A stretch of 64,000 nt of DNA from Candidatus Gastranaerophilales bacterium (GCA_947624325.1 CANQJT010000005.1:98693-162692), one strand, 5' to 3'; counted from the first letter of the stretch, positions 47,349 to 56,918 are shown. Notes: generated from the sequence alone by a model not told the origin. Numbers and translations are program-made.

Positions 47349-48011
47349 ATGCAAATTTCAAAAATTAACAGTATTAATACATCGTTTCAAGGACAAAGCG
47401 AAATTAAGAAAAAAACAAATTTAAACAAACAGCCTGCCCAAAAGCCGATTGAAATAACTGCAAATGATGTTGAAAGACCATTTACTATAGTAACAGAAGG
47501 TAAAGCAGGATATATAGTTCAAACAAATAATGATGCAGCTTGCAGAGTATATTATGCAGACCCTGATGAAAAAGTAACAAAAGATATAAAGAAAACCCAC
47601 AAATATATAGTTGAATGGGAAGAAAGAACCCAGCCCGTTACAATGGAAGCCATTCAAAAAGCCAAAACAGTTGAAGAACTTAACGGATTACTTATTGCTT
47701 CAAAACCTCACCGCAGTTTGTATCATGCAAGAAAGAATTTTTATGAAAGACTTTTAGAACCTGTTGAGCTTGCTAAAGATAGAAACACATATGCCCTAAA
47801 GTGGCGAATGAAAGATTATCAGGAAAATCCGACACCTGAAAATAAACAAAAAGTCGAAGAATTAAAAGCTTCATTAGATCCAAATGGTGAATTAATTACT
47901 AAATATAATGAATTATTTAGTAAAACTTGCGAAAATTCTACTATATACAGCGATGATAAAAGACTTGAGAGAGCAATAAAAACAAGAATCGCAGAATTAA
48001 CAGAAGAATAA
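47349..48011 (+). CDS. Unknown protein with N-terminal Phe-x-Gly motif, lineage type
   Basis: Start at the ATG at 47349, directly behind AGGAGG; a frame start at 47328 has no such site. 220 residues. N-terminus MQISKINSINTSFQGQ, then a compact charged domain with helices to the end, no membrane segment. I do not recognise the domain. Confidence 0.65.
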   Translation: MQISKINSINTSFQGQSEIKKKTNLNKQPAQKPIEITANDVERPFTIVTEGKAGYIVQTNNDAACRVYYADPDEKVTKDIKKTHKYIVEWEERTQPVTMEAIQKAKTVEELNGLLIASKPHRSLYHARKNFYERLLEPVELAKDRNTYALKWRMKDYQENPTPENKQKVEELKASLDPNGELITKYNELFSKTCENSTIYSDDKRLERAIKTRIAELTEE

Positions 48012-48033
48012 ATAAACACGATATTATATAAAT

Positions 48034-48059
48034 AAAAGACCCCTTTTGGGGGTCTTTTA
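48034..48059. terminator. Bidirectional terminator
   Basis: AAAAGACCCC / GGGGTCTTTT stem with a TTTTG loop between two convergent genes, A- and T-tracts on either side. Confidence 0.88.
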
Positions 48060-48063
48060 TGCT

Positions 48064-49101
48064 TTATTTTAAGTTATCCTTAAAGAATTTTTCAATTTTG
48101 TCAAAAGGAATTATATCCGTTTTATCATATAAATCTGTATGAGAAGCATTTGGAATAATCATTAATTTTTTATTGTCACCTTTTAATTTTTTGAAAGCAT
48201 CCTCGCTAAAGTAACGGCTGTGAGCTTTTTCTCCGTGGATTAAAAGGACTGCACTTCTTATTTCATTAGAGAAAGCTAAAATCGGCTGATTGATAAAAGA
48301 CATACAACCTGTTACGTTCCAACCGTCATTAGAGTTTAAAGAACGTTTATGATAACCTCTTTTAGTTTTATAGTAATCATAATAGTCTTTAACAAAATAA
48401 GGTGCATCATCAGGCAGAGGATCAACAACCCCACCGCCTCGTTTGTATTTACCCGATTTATAATCTTCAATTCTTTGAGCATTTAAAGATTTTTTCATTT
48501 CATATCTTGCATTTTCATCGGTTTTATCAAAATAACCGTAAGTATTAACTCTGGACATATCATACATAGTGGAAGCAACAGTTGCTTTTATTCTTGTATC
48601 AAGGGCAGCAGCATTTATTGCCATACCGCCCCAACCGCAAATACCGATTATCCCGATTTTTTCAGGGTCAACATTATCTTGAACGGACAAGAAATCAACA
48701 GCGGCTTGAAAATCCTCCGTATTTATATCAGGTGATGCCATATATCTCGGTTCACCGCCTGATTCACCAGTAAATGAAGGGTCAAAAGCTATTGTTAAAA
48801 ATCCTCTTTTTGCCATTTCCTGAGCATATAATCCTGATGATTGTTCTTTAACTGCGCCAAAAGGTCCTGACACAGCAATCGCAGGAAGTTTCCCCGGATA
48901 TTTTTTCGGAATGTACATATCTGCAGCAAGAGTTATCCCATATCGATTGTGAAAGGTAACTTTTTTATGATTTACTTCGTCACTTTTTGCAAAAACTTTA
49001 TCCCACTTCTGCTCTAATTTTAAATCTTTAGCCTGTGTCATATTTTGAACTCCTATCATTAAAAATAAGCCTAAACAAAATAATAAAATTTTCTTAATCA
49101 T
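48064..49101 (-). CDS. Exported alpha/beta hydrolase with atypical nucleophile elbow
   Basis: 345 residues from the ATG at 49101 (GAGG upstream; an in-frame TTG at 49113 is the alternative). Signal peptide [19 protein letters not shown]. Alpha/beta hydrolase fold: [27 protein letters not shown], elbow [10 protein letters not shown] (~157-166), [14 protein letters not shown] and catalytic His in [11 protein letters not shown]. The elbow has no Ser; Cys is the only candidate nucleophile. Start overlaps the acetyltransferase stop by 8 bases. Confidence 0.8.
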   Translation of the reverse strand: MIKKILLFCLGLFLMIGVQNMTQAKDLKLEQKWDKVFAKSDEVNHKKVTFHNRYGITLAADMYIPKKYPGKLPAIAVSGPFGAVKEQSSGLYAQEMAKRGFLTIAFDPSFTGESGGEPRYMASPDINTEDFQAAVDFLSVQDNVDPEKIGIIGICGWGGMAINAAALDTRIKATVASTMYDMSRVNTYGYFDKTDENARYEMKKSLNAQRIEDYKSGKYKRGGGVVDPLPDDAPYFVKDYYDYYKTKRGYHKRSLNSNDGWNVTGCMSFINQPILAFSNEIRSAVLLIHGEKAHSRYFSEDAFKKLKGDNKKLMIIPNASHTDLYDKTDIIPFDKIEKFFKDNLK

Positions 49102-49672
49102 TTTCTGCCTCAATTTTTTTTATTAATTTTGCAGGATTCCCTGCCGCAATTGTATTACTCTCTACATTTTTTGTAACAACACTTCCTGCTCCTATTATAG
49201 CACCATCTTTAATTTCTACACCGGGTAAAATTGTACAATCAGACCCAATCCAGACATTATTACCTATTTTTACGGAGGAAGGTGTTAAATTCGCTCTTAT
49301 TTTCGGATTAATTTCATGATTTAATGTCGCAATAGTAACATTATGCCCGATTAAAACATTATTACCTATCTCAATTCCGCCTTGATCTTGAAATCTGCAG
49401 CATGAATTTATAAATACATTTTTCCCGATTTTTATATTTTTTCCGCAATCAGTATAAAACGGAGGAAAGAGCCTGAAAGTTTTATCAATTTTATTTCCCG
49501 TTAACTCAGTCATAAGAGCAATTATTTCTTTTTCCGTATGGTATTTACTATTTATTTCCATTGTTATTTTAATTGCTTCTTGGCTTAATTTATGAAACAT
49601 CGCAAACAATTCAGAATTTTCATCTACATATGTTTTTTGTGCCATAAGTTTTCTAAATTTATCAATATCCAT
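49094..49672 (-). CDS. Sugar O-acetyltransferase, hexapeptide-repeat (maltose/galactoside type)
   Basis: 192 residues. Left-handed beta-helix hexapeptides from ~75 ([39 protein letters not shown] with the catalytic His, [16 protein letters not shown]). N-terminal Mac domain ([18 protein letters not shown]). Acetyl-CoA dependent. Operon with the exported hydrolase. Confidence 0.9.
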   Translation of the reverse strand: MDIDKFRKLMAQKTYVDENSELFAMFHKLSQEAIKITMEINSKYHTEKEIIALMTELTGNKIDKTFRLFPPFYTDCGKNIKIGKNVFINSCCRFQDQGGIEIGNNVLIGHNVTIATLNHEINPKIRANLTPSSVKIGNNVWIGSDCTILPGVEIKDGAIIGAGSVVTKNVESNTIAAGNPAKLIKKIEAEND

Positions 49673-49808
49673 AATTTTTCCTTTTTTTCTATATTAATAC
49701 CAATTAAATTCAAGTTGCAAGGATAATAGTAAAATAAAATGTATCAAAAAGTAAAAATATTTATAATATTATTTTTTTATGATAGAATAAAATCGCCCAA
49801 ATGAGCAC

Positions 49809-49818
49809 GGGGGGGGGG
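49809..49818. repeat. Homopolymer G10 in the leader of the nucleotidyltransferase operon
   Basis: Ten G, 46 bases before the ATG of the next gene and downstream of -10-like A/T hexamers. It can pair with GACCCC at 49826-49831, so length changes could alter leader folding. It also follows a short ATG-led frame at 49801. Confidence 0.82.
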
Positions 49819-49864
49819 ATTTGAAGACCCCAAAACATCCCTGTAACTTAAGAGGTGACAACAA

Positions 49865-51064
49865 ATGCAGGGTAAAAAAATTTTTAAAACCAATCAAACT
49901 AATGAATTAATAGAATATTTATGTAATGAAATAATGAGCGAAGACGAAAAAAAGCTGATGAAGCTGGTATTTTGTCATGACCCGTCGCAGGAAGATTTGG
50001 ATAATATTTTAAAGGGATGGAACATAGAAGAAAAAGGCATAAACAAAGCTCTGTTACTTGCATATTTTATGAAACAACATCCGAATTTGAAACTTACTAC
50101 CGATTACGAATTTAAAATAAAAAGTTTACTGTTAAATTACAGATGCAAAAATATACAAACAATTACACACTACCTTAAAATTGGCAAAGAATTAAACAGA
50201 AACGGAATAATACCTGTCATATTAAAAGGCGGAGCAATGAAATTCTTAAGACCGGAATTTCCAAGAGAAATGGGCGATATAGATATTCTTGTAAAAGAAA
50301 CTGAATGGATAAAATCTGCAGAAATTGCAAAACAACTGGGTTATTGGTATAAAAAACCCGATATTCATTCAATAGATATCCATGAAAGTAAAACAACTTC
50401 CGAATACGGAATACTTGATATACACAGATTTATCTACATGGAAACGGGTAAAGAAAAAAATTGGATTAAAGATTTATATAAAAGAGCAGAACTTAAAGAT
50501 GTATTTAAAGTAAAAACTTTAGTACCCTCTTATGAAGATTTAATGTTCATAACTTTGACTAATTTAGCAAGAAATCTTTCAAATAAAACAAGTCAGGCAG
50601 GAATATTATTTTCACTCTTTGATTGCAAATTTTTCCTTGAAAATAAACCTGATTTCAATTGGCAAATTGTAATTGATAATGCTAAAAAGACCGGCACGGA
50701 ATTACAATTAAAATTTGCAATTAAATTTATTACACATATTTCTGAAGATGTAATTCCCGAAGAAATAAGAAACAACAGTTTTTTTAATAACGGATTTGAT
50801 GATTATGCCGGAATGGTAATATTTAAACGATTTTATTATATGCCCCTTCAACAAGAAGCAAGAGATTTAAAATTAAATGAAGTAATAAAAAACCCATCTT
50901 CGTGGATAAAATATGTTAATGTTAAAATAAAATATAAATCAATTAAGTTTGTTGAAAAAAATCCAAAACTTATAAATATATTATTTAACCATATAAAAAA
51001 TATTAATTTTTCACAGATAAAAACACCTAAAAAGGAGAATACAGAATGCCTAACTATCAATTAA
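49865..51064 (+). CDS. Nucleotidyltransferase family protein (NTP_transf_5, PF14907-like)
   Basis: 399 residues. The segment LKGGAMKFL...REMGDIDILV (~117-142) is the hallmark G-x-x...DxDxL active-site region of this family of polymerase-beta-like nucleotidyltransferases. Members are often found beside PqqD-like genes in peptide or polysaccharide clusters; the substrate is unknown. AGAGGTGA precedes the ATG. The 3' end overlaps the PqqD-like gene by 19 bases. A G10 tract lies in its leader. Confidence 0.8.
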   Translation: MQGKKIFKTNQTNELIEYLCNEIMSEDEKKLMKLVFCHDPSQEDLDNILKGWNIEEKGINKALLLAYFMKQHPNLKLTTDYEFKIKSLLLNYRCKNIQTITHYLKIGKELNRNGIIPVILKGGAMKFLRPEFPREMGDIDILVKETEWIKSAEIAKQLGYWYKKPDIHSIDIHESKTTSEYGILDIHRFIYMETGKEKNWIKDLYKRAELKDVFKVKTLVPSYEDLMFITLTNLARNLSNKTSQAGILFSLFDCKFFLENKPDFNWQIVIDNAKKTGTELQLKFAIKFITHISEDVIPEEIRNNSFFNNGFDDYAGMVIFKRFYYMPLQQEARDLKLNEVIKNPSSWIKYVNVKIKYKSIKFVEKNPKLINILFNHIKNINFSQIKTPKKENTECLTIN

Positions 51065-51516
51065 ATGAAAGTAAAATGTTTGCGGATATTACTGATGGTA
51101 TTGCTATTATTATTAATTCCGAAACAGGAATATACTATGGATTTAACGGATTTAGCACCTGTGTTTATGAAAATTTAATAAATGGAGCATCATCTGAAGA
51201 TATTTTAGCGAAAATCAAAACATTAAACGGTGTTACTACTGATATAGAAGAAAAATATAATGAATTTATACAAGCTATGTTAAGCAAGGAATTAATAACT
51301 GAAGCACCTGCTTCTTTTGCAGAAGTTAATATAGATAATGAAATAGCTATGGCTGATAATTTCGTATTGGATTTGCAAGAATATAATGATGCTCAAGAAT
51401 TATTACTTGCAGACCCTATTCATGAAGTAAAAGAAGAAACCGGCTGGACTCCCGAAAAAGATTCTATAGGATATTCCAAAGAACAAACAAAAGAACGTGA
51501 AACAAAATCAGAATAA
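51046..51516 (+). CDS. PqqD-like peptide-chaperone protein with acidic tail
   Basis: 156 residues. PqqD-type domain in ~1-88 (IAIIINSETGIYYGFN, ASSEDILAKI); such domains bind peptide substrates of modifying enzymes. The tail to the end is acidic and carries DPIHEVKEETGW at ~123-134, a segment I associate with some PqqD-linked peptides. AAGGAG decides the ATG. No radical SAM or protease partner is seen, only the nucleotidyltransferase and pyruvyl transferase. Confidence 0.7.
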   Translation: MPNYQLNESKMFADITDGIAIIINSETGIYYGFNGFSTCVYENLINGASSEDILAKIKTLNGVTTDIEEKYNEFIQAMLSKELITEAPASFAEVNIDNEIAMADNFVLDLQEYNDAQELLLADPIHEVKEETGWTPEKDSIGYSKEQTKERETKSE

Positions 51517-51542
51517 GTAACTGTTAAATAAAAAAGGTACCT

Positions 51543-52708
51543 ATGTTTAATTTTTTCAGAAAAGAAAGAAAAATAAACAAACTTGATGACGGGAATTATC
51601 TTTTCGCAGGAGCAATGAAAAGCATTGATAGTACTGACATAAAATCAGCTTCCGGAGCTAATATCGGTAATTGGGTAATAGGCGAATATGTTCCTTTAAC
51701 AATTAAACATTCTTCTTATGCCTTTTTTAATGAATTTTTAACAGGTACTACTTCTCAAGAAGAAATTAACGAAAAATATTCACATTTAATTATAATTGCA
51801 ACTAACTGGTTTGCAAGTTATATGAAAACTGTTAATCACGCAAAACTTGTAAAATGGATTAAAAAAATAAAAATTCCCATAACCTTGCTCGGACTTGGAG
51901 CAGAAGCACCTCTTAATAAATTTGACCAAAAAAGATATTTAAGCCAACTGCCCAAAGATTTGATTAAATTTTACAGGACAATATCTGAAATGTCTCCTTC
52001 TATTTCAGTGCGAGGAGAAATAACTCAAGAGCTGCTCAATCTTGCAGGAATTAAAAACACACGTATTACAGGTTGCCCTTCTTGGTTCGTTAACGGAGAA
52101 AATAATCCTGAAATAATTAAAAAAGATTATAATGAGGACTTTAAAATTTGCTTTGGTACGGATTTTTCATCTACCTTCCAAAACACATATAACGAAATGT
52201 TTAAAAAGCTTCTTTTTGAAAAAAATTCGCAATTTATAATTCAAAGCGAATTCAAACTCCTTGATTTTATTAAGCAAATACCCCCCCCCGATGCATATTT
52301 GATTTAGCAGATTTTCAAGATGTTTTAGATAGCATGAAGCTTGACGGACAATATTTTTCAAATGATTATAATAAATATATTTATTTTAACAACATCAAAA
52401 CTTGGGAAAATTATATAAAGAGCATAGATTTTTCAATTAATATGAGAATTCATGGCACTATAATTGCTCTTAAAAACGGAACCCCTGCCGTTATCATACC
52501 ACATGGTTCAAGAACAAAAGAAATGGCTGACTTATTTAAAATACCTCAACTTCCTTTTGAAAAATTTATTCAGGATGATTACAATATAAAAAGGATTTAT
52601 GAAGAAGCTGATTTTGACCCGATGAATAAAGCATACCCCAAATTATTGGAAAATTACAGAGAATTTTTAAAAGAACATAATATAATATGCTCTGAAAAAA
52701 ATGCCTGA
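51543..52708 (+). CDS. Polysaccharide pyruvyl transferase, phase-variable, out of frame (OFF)
   Basis: As it stands the frame stops at 52307, and the rest lies in another frame open to 52708. Both parts match one pyruvyl transferase: first part GNWVIGEYVP, LGLGAEAP, SVRGEITQELL, TGCPSWF; second part NMRIHGTIIALKNGTPAVII, the conserved HG...P..I block. The shift occurs exactly at a run of nine C (52281-52289). One added C reads Ile-Pro-Pro-Pro-Arg-Cys-Ile-Phe-Asp-Leu and joins them into 388 residues. Transfers pyruvate from PEP to a glycan hydroxyl. Third gene of the operon. Confidence 0.85.
52281..52289. repeat. Homopolymer C9, slippage site of the pyruvyl transferase
   Basis: Nine C at the exact position where the frame breaks. 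Ten (or seven) would restore the full protein. See the gene entry. Confidence 0.88.
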
Positions 52709-52750
52709 TTTTTGATGTTATAAAAAAACATTATTCCCGAATAAATTATC

Positions 52751-53860
52751 TTATTTTTCATAACGTTTTTTCAAAAAAGCAGTTGAAGGTTTTTCAACAA
52801 AATGATAAATCAAAATTCCAGCTATTATATAACTCAAAAATATTATTGCTAAATACAATACAGGATGTGCAATAATAAGATCTTTATATTTTATATTCAC
52901 AATATTTTGAAACAAATCTCTTAAGGCTTCATGCGATATCATTATAGAATAGGCATATTTACCTAAGAACACGGAAAAATTGTTATCCAACAATTTAGAG
53001 AAAAACCCCTTTTTGATTAGCAAAAGCGAAAATAAAACACAAAACAACAAGACAAGTATAAGATAATTAGAATAACTCATACTTCTAAATAAAACATTTT
53101 GTATTATAAATACAATTAAATATCCTTCAAGAGCTGTTATTAATAATGTTTGGAATAAAGTAATATTTTTTATTTTAATTAACTTATCATTATATATATT
53201 CCACAGAAAATATCCTATACCCATGCAGGATAAAGCCCTTAATATACCATTATTTAAGAATACTTGATAATTATGAACAGTTGCAATAGAGGGACTATGA
53301 ATTAAATAAGCCAAACAAAATATTACAGCTAAGGCAAGTAATATATTAAAATGCTCTTTTTTTAAATTTTTATATGAATAAAAGAACAAACAAGATACCC
53401 AAACCATGCTTGATATAAACCAGGTAGCACCTATAGTGTTAAAATTAAGAGTGATTCCTATATTTTGCAAACAAAATATACCCCAAATTGTTTCATAATT
53501 TGGAATTTTGATTACAGACATCCAGCAAAGAATATATTTTATAGCCCAAACAAATAATATTACAGGCATTAATCTGATAAATTTATGTTTTATAAATGTA
53601 TAAAAATCTTGTTTAAAATTTGTTGTATAAAAAAGAAAAAATCCGCTTATTACAAAAAACAATTCAACTGCAATATGTGAAAAGCCAATACGATTTACTA
53701 TATAATTAAAAATCGGAATATTAAAATCAGAAAAAACAGGTTTTGTATGAGTAAGAGCTATTGCCAATATAAAAAGAAATCTAAAAATATCAATATTTTT
53801 AAAATACCCCCCCCCGACATGTATATACTTTAGAGTATTTTCTTCTTTTATGGCATACAT
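52751..53860 (-). CDS. Acyltransferase-3 family membrane protein with poly-G near its start
   Basis: 369 residues with ten or so membrane segments; RFLFILAIALTHTKPVF (the catalytic His in the first helix region), FFVISGFFLFY and a C-terminal FVEKPST are diagnostic of acyltransferase 3 (OatA/WecH-like), which acylates surface sugars. GGAGG precedes the ATG. A run of nine G encodes Gly17-Gly18-Gly19 (HVGGGYF); the present length keeps the frame open (ON). Convergent with the pyruvyl transferase gene. Confidence 0.88.
   Translation of the reverse strand: MYAIKEENTLKYIHVGGGYFKNIDIFRFLFILAIALTHTKPVFSDFNIPIFNYIVNRIGFSHIAVELFFVISGFFLFYTTNFKQDFYTFIKHKFIRLMPVILFVWAIKYILCWMSVIKIPNYETIWGIFCLQNIGITLNFNTIGATWFISSMVWVSCLFFYSYKNLKKEHFNILLALAVIFCLAYLIHSPSIATVHNYQVFLNNGILRALSCMGIGYFLWNIYNDKLIKIKNITLFQTLLITALEGYLIVFIIQNVLFRSMSYSNYLILVLLFCVLFSLLLIKKGFFSKLLDNNFSVFLGKYAYSIMISHEALRDLFQNIVNIKYKDLIIAHPVLYLAIIFLSYIIAGILIYHFVEKPSTAFLKKRYEK
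53807..53815. repeat. Homopolymer C9 (G9 on coding strand) in acyltransferase codons 17-19
   Basis: Nine C on the plus strand inside the reading frame, 45 bases after the start codon. Loss or gain of one or two bases would truncate the protein near residue 20-40. Confidence 0.85.
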
Positions 53861-54058
53861 TATCTACTTCCTCCTAAAATTTATTAATTTAAAATAATCA
53901 TAATATAAATATTTTATTGTTTCATTTATTTTTTTATAAGTGCAGACTTTTTCGGTATTGTATCGGCAATTATTGTTACAAGATTTTTCTCCAGCTAAAT
54001 GCTTGACTAATAGTTACTATCAAATTTATCATATTATTATAGAACAGGAGAGATAGTT

Positions 54059-54943
54059 ATGACAAAATCAAAAGTTTATTTTACTAAAGAAATTACCCCT
54101 CAAAGCTTGATTAAAATTTATGATAAATTAGGAGTAACGTTAAAAAATAAAGTTGCCGTAAAATTATCAACAGGAGAACCCGGCGGTCATAACTTTTTAA
54201 AACCTTCTTTAATAAAAGACCTTGTTAACAAAGTCAACGGTACTATTGTGGAATGCTGTACTGCATATGAAGGCAAAAGAATGGATCCTAAAGAACATTG
54301 GAAGGTTATGGAAGACCACGGATTTAAAGCAATTGCGCCTTGTGACATTATGGATGAAACAAATGATATGCCTCTTATAGTAAATAACGGATTTCATTTA
54401 AAAGAAAATTATGTTGGAGAACACTTAAAAAACTATTCGACAATACTCGTTTTATCACATTTTAAAGGTCATCTTATGGCAGGTTTTGGCGGAGCACTCA
54501 AAAATATCAGTATAGGAATAGCTTCGACAGCAGGAAAAACGAATATTCATACCGCTGGTGTTACAACCCAAGCATCTAAATTATTTGATAATTTACCCAA
54601 GCAAGATGACTTTTTAGAGTCAATGGCAGACGCAAGTAAATCTGTTATCGAGTTTATGGGTAAAGAAAATATGGTTTATATTAACATTGCAAACAGATTA
54701 TCCGTTGATTGTGACTGCGACTCACATCCTGCCGAGCCTGAAATGGATGACATCGGAATTTTTGCTTCTTTAGACCCTGTTGCCATTGATCAAGCCTGCT
54801 ATGACGCAGTAATAAATTCTCCCGATGAAGGGAAAAAAGCTTTGATTGAAAGAATGAATTCAAGACACGGTATACATACTGTTGAAGCTGCATACACTCT
54901 CGGACTCGGAAACAGAGATTACGAAATTATTTCTATCGATTAA
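54059..54943 (+). CDS. DUF362 family protein
   Basis: 294 residues. VAVKLSTGEPGGHNFLKP, LSHFKGHLMAGFGGALKNISIG and SLDPVAIDQACYDAV are DUF362 signatures. Cysteines (VECCTAYEG, SVDCDCDSHPAEP) suggest metal binding, but no ferredoxin CxxCxxC cluster is present. Role unknown. AGGAGA precedes the ATG; a terminator follows. Confidence 0.85.
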   Translation: MTKSKVYFTKEITPQSLIKIYDKLGVTLKNKVAVKLSTGEPGGHNFLKPSLIKDLVNKVNGTIVECCTAYEGKRMDPKEHWKVMEDHGFKAIAPCDIMDETNDMPLIVNNGFHLKENYVGEHLKNYSTILVLSHFKGHLMAGFGGALKNISIGIASTAGKTNIHTAGVTTQASKLFDNLPKQDDFLESMADASKSVIEFMGKENMVYINIANRLSVDCDCDSHPAEPEMDDIGIFASLDPVAIDQACYDAVINSPDEGKKALIERMNSRHGIHTVEAAYTLGLGNRDYEIISID

Positions 54944-55089
54944 TCGTTTACAAAATCTAATGAATATAATTATTTAGTAATTTTTTCTTGGAATTTTACT
55001 TTTTAAATATATGTTAGTAAGTAAGATTCCACATAATTATAATGTCCGAACAAAAGTTTATGATACACTAGAGAACTTGAATAAATAAT

Positions 55090-55125
55090 AAAAAGCCGAT
55101 AGCTCCAACACTATCGGCTTTTTTA
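55090..55125. terminator. Bidirectional terminator
   Basis: 13-bp stem AAAAAGCCGATAG (55090-55102) / CTATCGGCTTTTT (55111-55123), 8-base loop, between convergent DUF362 and Dxs-like genes. Confidence 0.92.
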
Positions 55126-55147
55126 TAAAATTACTTTGAGAAATTTA

Positions 55148-56902
55148 TTACTTGATAAAATCTTTAATGACATTTACAAGATTTTCTGATGAAATGCCGT
55201 TTTCTTTCAATAGTTCATCAGCATCAAAATCCGTATGGAATGCTTTAGATATACCGTAATTTAAAACTTTCATATCGCTGTTTCCATAGAACGATGCAAT
55301 GTTTTGTCCGTAGCCAGACATCAATTCGCCATCTTCTATTGTGATAACAAGTTGATGTTTTTCTTTTAATTCATTTAGCAGTTCTTCATCTAAGCCTGTT
55401 AAAAACCTCGGATTTATAACCGTAATATCAAGTCCTGTTTCATCTTTAACTTTTTGTGCGGTTTTCATAGCTAACGGCATTAAGACACCAACGGCGAATA
55501 ATGCTGCTTTAGACCCTTTTTTCTCAACTTTATTCTTATTGTATTTTGAATAATCGGTTGTGTCTTTAACTCCTGTTTCAGGCAGATTTGCAGGTACTCT
55601 TATTCCAACAGGGTGTTCTTTTTGCGTGGTTGCAAATTTGAACATTTGAAAATATTCTTCTTTAGTTGTCGGTGCTAAATAGATAAGGTTCGGAATATGA
55701 GCAAACATTTGAATATCGCATAAGCCGATATGAGTATTGGAATTTAGCCCATACACCCCCGGCTGCAACACAAGCATAGTTGCAGGAGCATCATTTAAGC
55801 ATAAGTCATGAGATATTTGGTCGTATGTCCTTTGAAAGAATGGTGCAAATGTACTAAAGACAACTGTTGCGCCATTTTTTGCAATTCCTGTGCTCATTGC
55901 AACCATATTTTCTTCTGCAATTCCGACATCAATAAATTGACCTCTTTCTACATATTCTTCCCTTACTCCTTTTACCATTCCAAGTCCCATAGGAGTAGCT
56001 GCGTTTAAAACTATTGCCTTTGGGTTTGTATCAAGTAATTCTTTTATGCTGTCAAATACGGGATCATCAGCCTCTTGCATCTTAAACTTAGGGCTTCCGT
56101 CTTCTACGTTAAACGGGCCGCCTGCGTGCCACGATTCTCTGTCTTTTTCGGCATAAGGTAAACCCTTTCCTTTTATTGTATGGATATGCAATACTATCGG
56201 GTGATCAATATCTTTTACACTTTTGAATAAATCAACAAGGCTTTTTATATCATGACCGTCATCTAAATATTTGTAGTCCAAGCCAAAGGATTTGAAAATA
56301 TTATTTGTGGATTGACCTTCGGTTTGCCTTAATTCCTTTAATGTTTTATACATACCGCCGTGGTTTTCTGCGATACTTTGGTCATTGTCGTTTAGGATAA
56401 TAATTAAGTTTTTATTATATTCTCCGGCATAGTCTAAGCCCTCGAGCGCCTCGCCGCCTGATAGAGAGCCATCTCCGATAATTGCGATTATATTGCCGTT
56501 TGCGTGTTGTAAATCCCTTCCTTTAGCAAGACCCAAAGCTAAAGAAACAGAGGTTGAAGTGTGTCCTACGGTGAAAATATCGTGTTCACTCTCAAGTGGG
56601 TTAGTGTATCCTGTTACATCCCCAAAATGTTCACTATTTAAAAATGCCTCTTTTCTGCCCGTTAAGATTTTATGAGGATAACACTGATGTGAAACATCAA
56701 ACACTATTTTATCTTTAGGAGAATCAAAAACATAATGAAGTGCAACCGTCATTTCAACCATTCCCAAATTCGGGCCGTTATGACCTCCTGCTTTACTGAT
56801 TTTATTTATCAGGGCCGCTCTTGTTTCATCTGCTAAAACTTTCAAATCTTCAATATTTAATTTTTTAATATCTTGTGGACTATTGATATTTTCTAAATAC
56901 AT
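55148..56902 (-). CDS. 1-deoxy-D-xylulose-5-phosphate synthase-like, short form
   Basis: 584 residues, shorter than the usual 620-640. TPP-binding GDGSLSGGEALEG...LNDNDQSI, the N-terminal GHNGPNLGMVEMTVALHYVFDSP and YPHKILTGR, catalytic Glu in GIAEENMVA, and FQRTYDQ all match Dxs; the loop AENHGGMYKT and the HIGLCDIQ region diverge from canonical Dxs. It may be the pathway's entry enzyme or a specialised paralogue. It sits 16 bases after the TetR gene in one operon, which is unusual for a core dxs. Canonical dxs may exist elsewhere. Confidence 0.75.
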   Translation of the reverse strand: MYLENINSPQDIKKLNIEDLKVLADETRAALINKISKAGGHNGPNLGMVEMTVALHYVFDSPKDKIVFDVSHQCYPHKILTGRKEAFLNSEHFGDVTGYTNPLESEHDIFTVGHTSTSVSLALGLAKGRDLQHANGNIIAIIGDGSLSGGEALEGLDYAGEYNKNLIIILNDNDQSIAENHGGMYKTLKELRQTEGQSTNNIFKSFGLDYKYLDDGHDIKSLVDLFKSVKDIDHPIVLHIHTIKGKGLPYAEKDRESWHAGGPFNVEDGSPKFKMQEADDPVFDSIKELLDTNPKAIVLNAATPMGLGMVKGVREEYVERGQFIDVGIAEENMVAMSTGIAKNGATVVFSTFAPFFQRTYDQISHDLCLNDAPATMLVLQPGVYGLNSNTHIGLCDIQMFAHIPNLIYLAPTTKEEYFQMFKFATTQKEHPVGIRVPANLPETGVKDTTDYSKYNKNKVEKKGSKAALFAVGVLMPLAMKTAQKVKDETGLDITVINPRFLTGLDEELLNELKEKHQLVITIEDGELMSGYGQNIASFYGNSDMKVLNYGISKAFHTDFDADELLKENGISSENLVNVIKDFIK

Positions 56903-56918
56903 AACTATCCTTTCTTTT

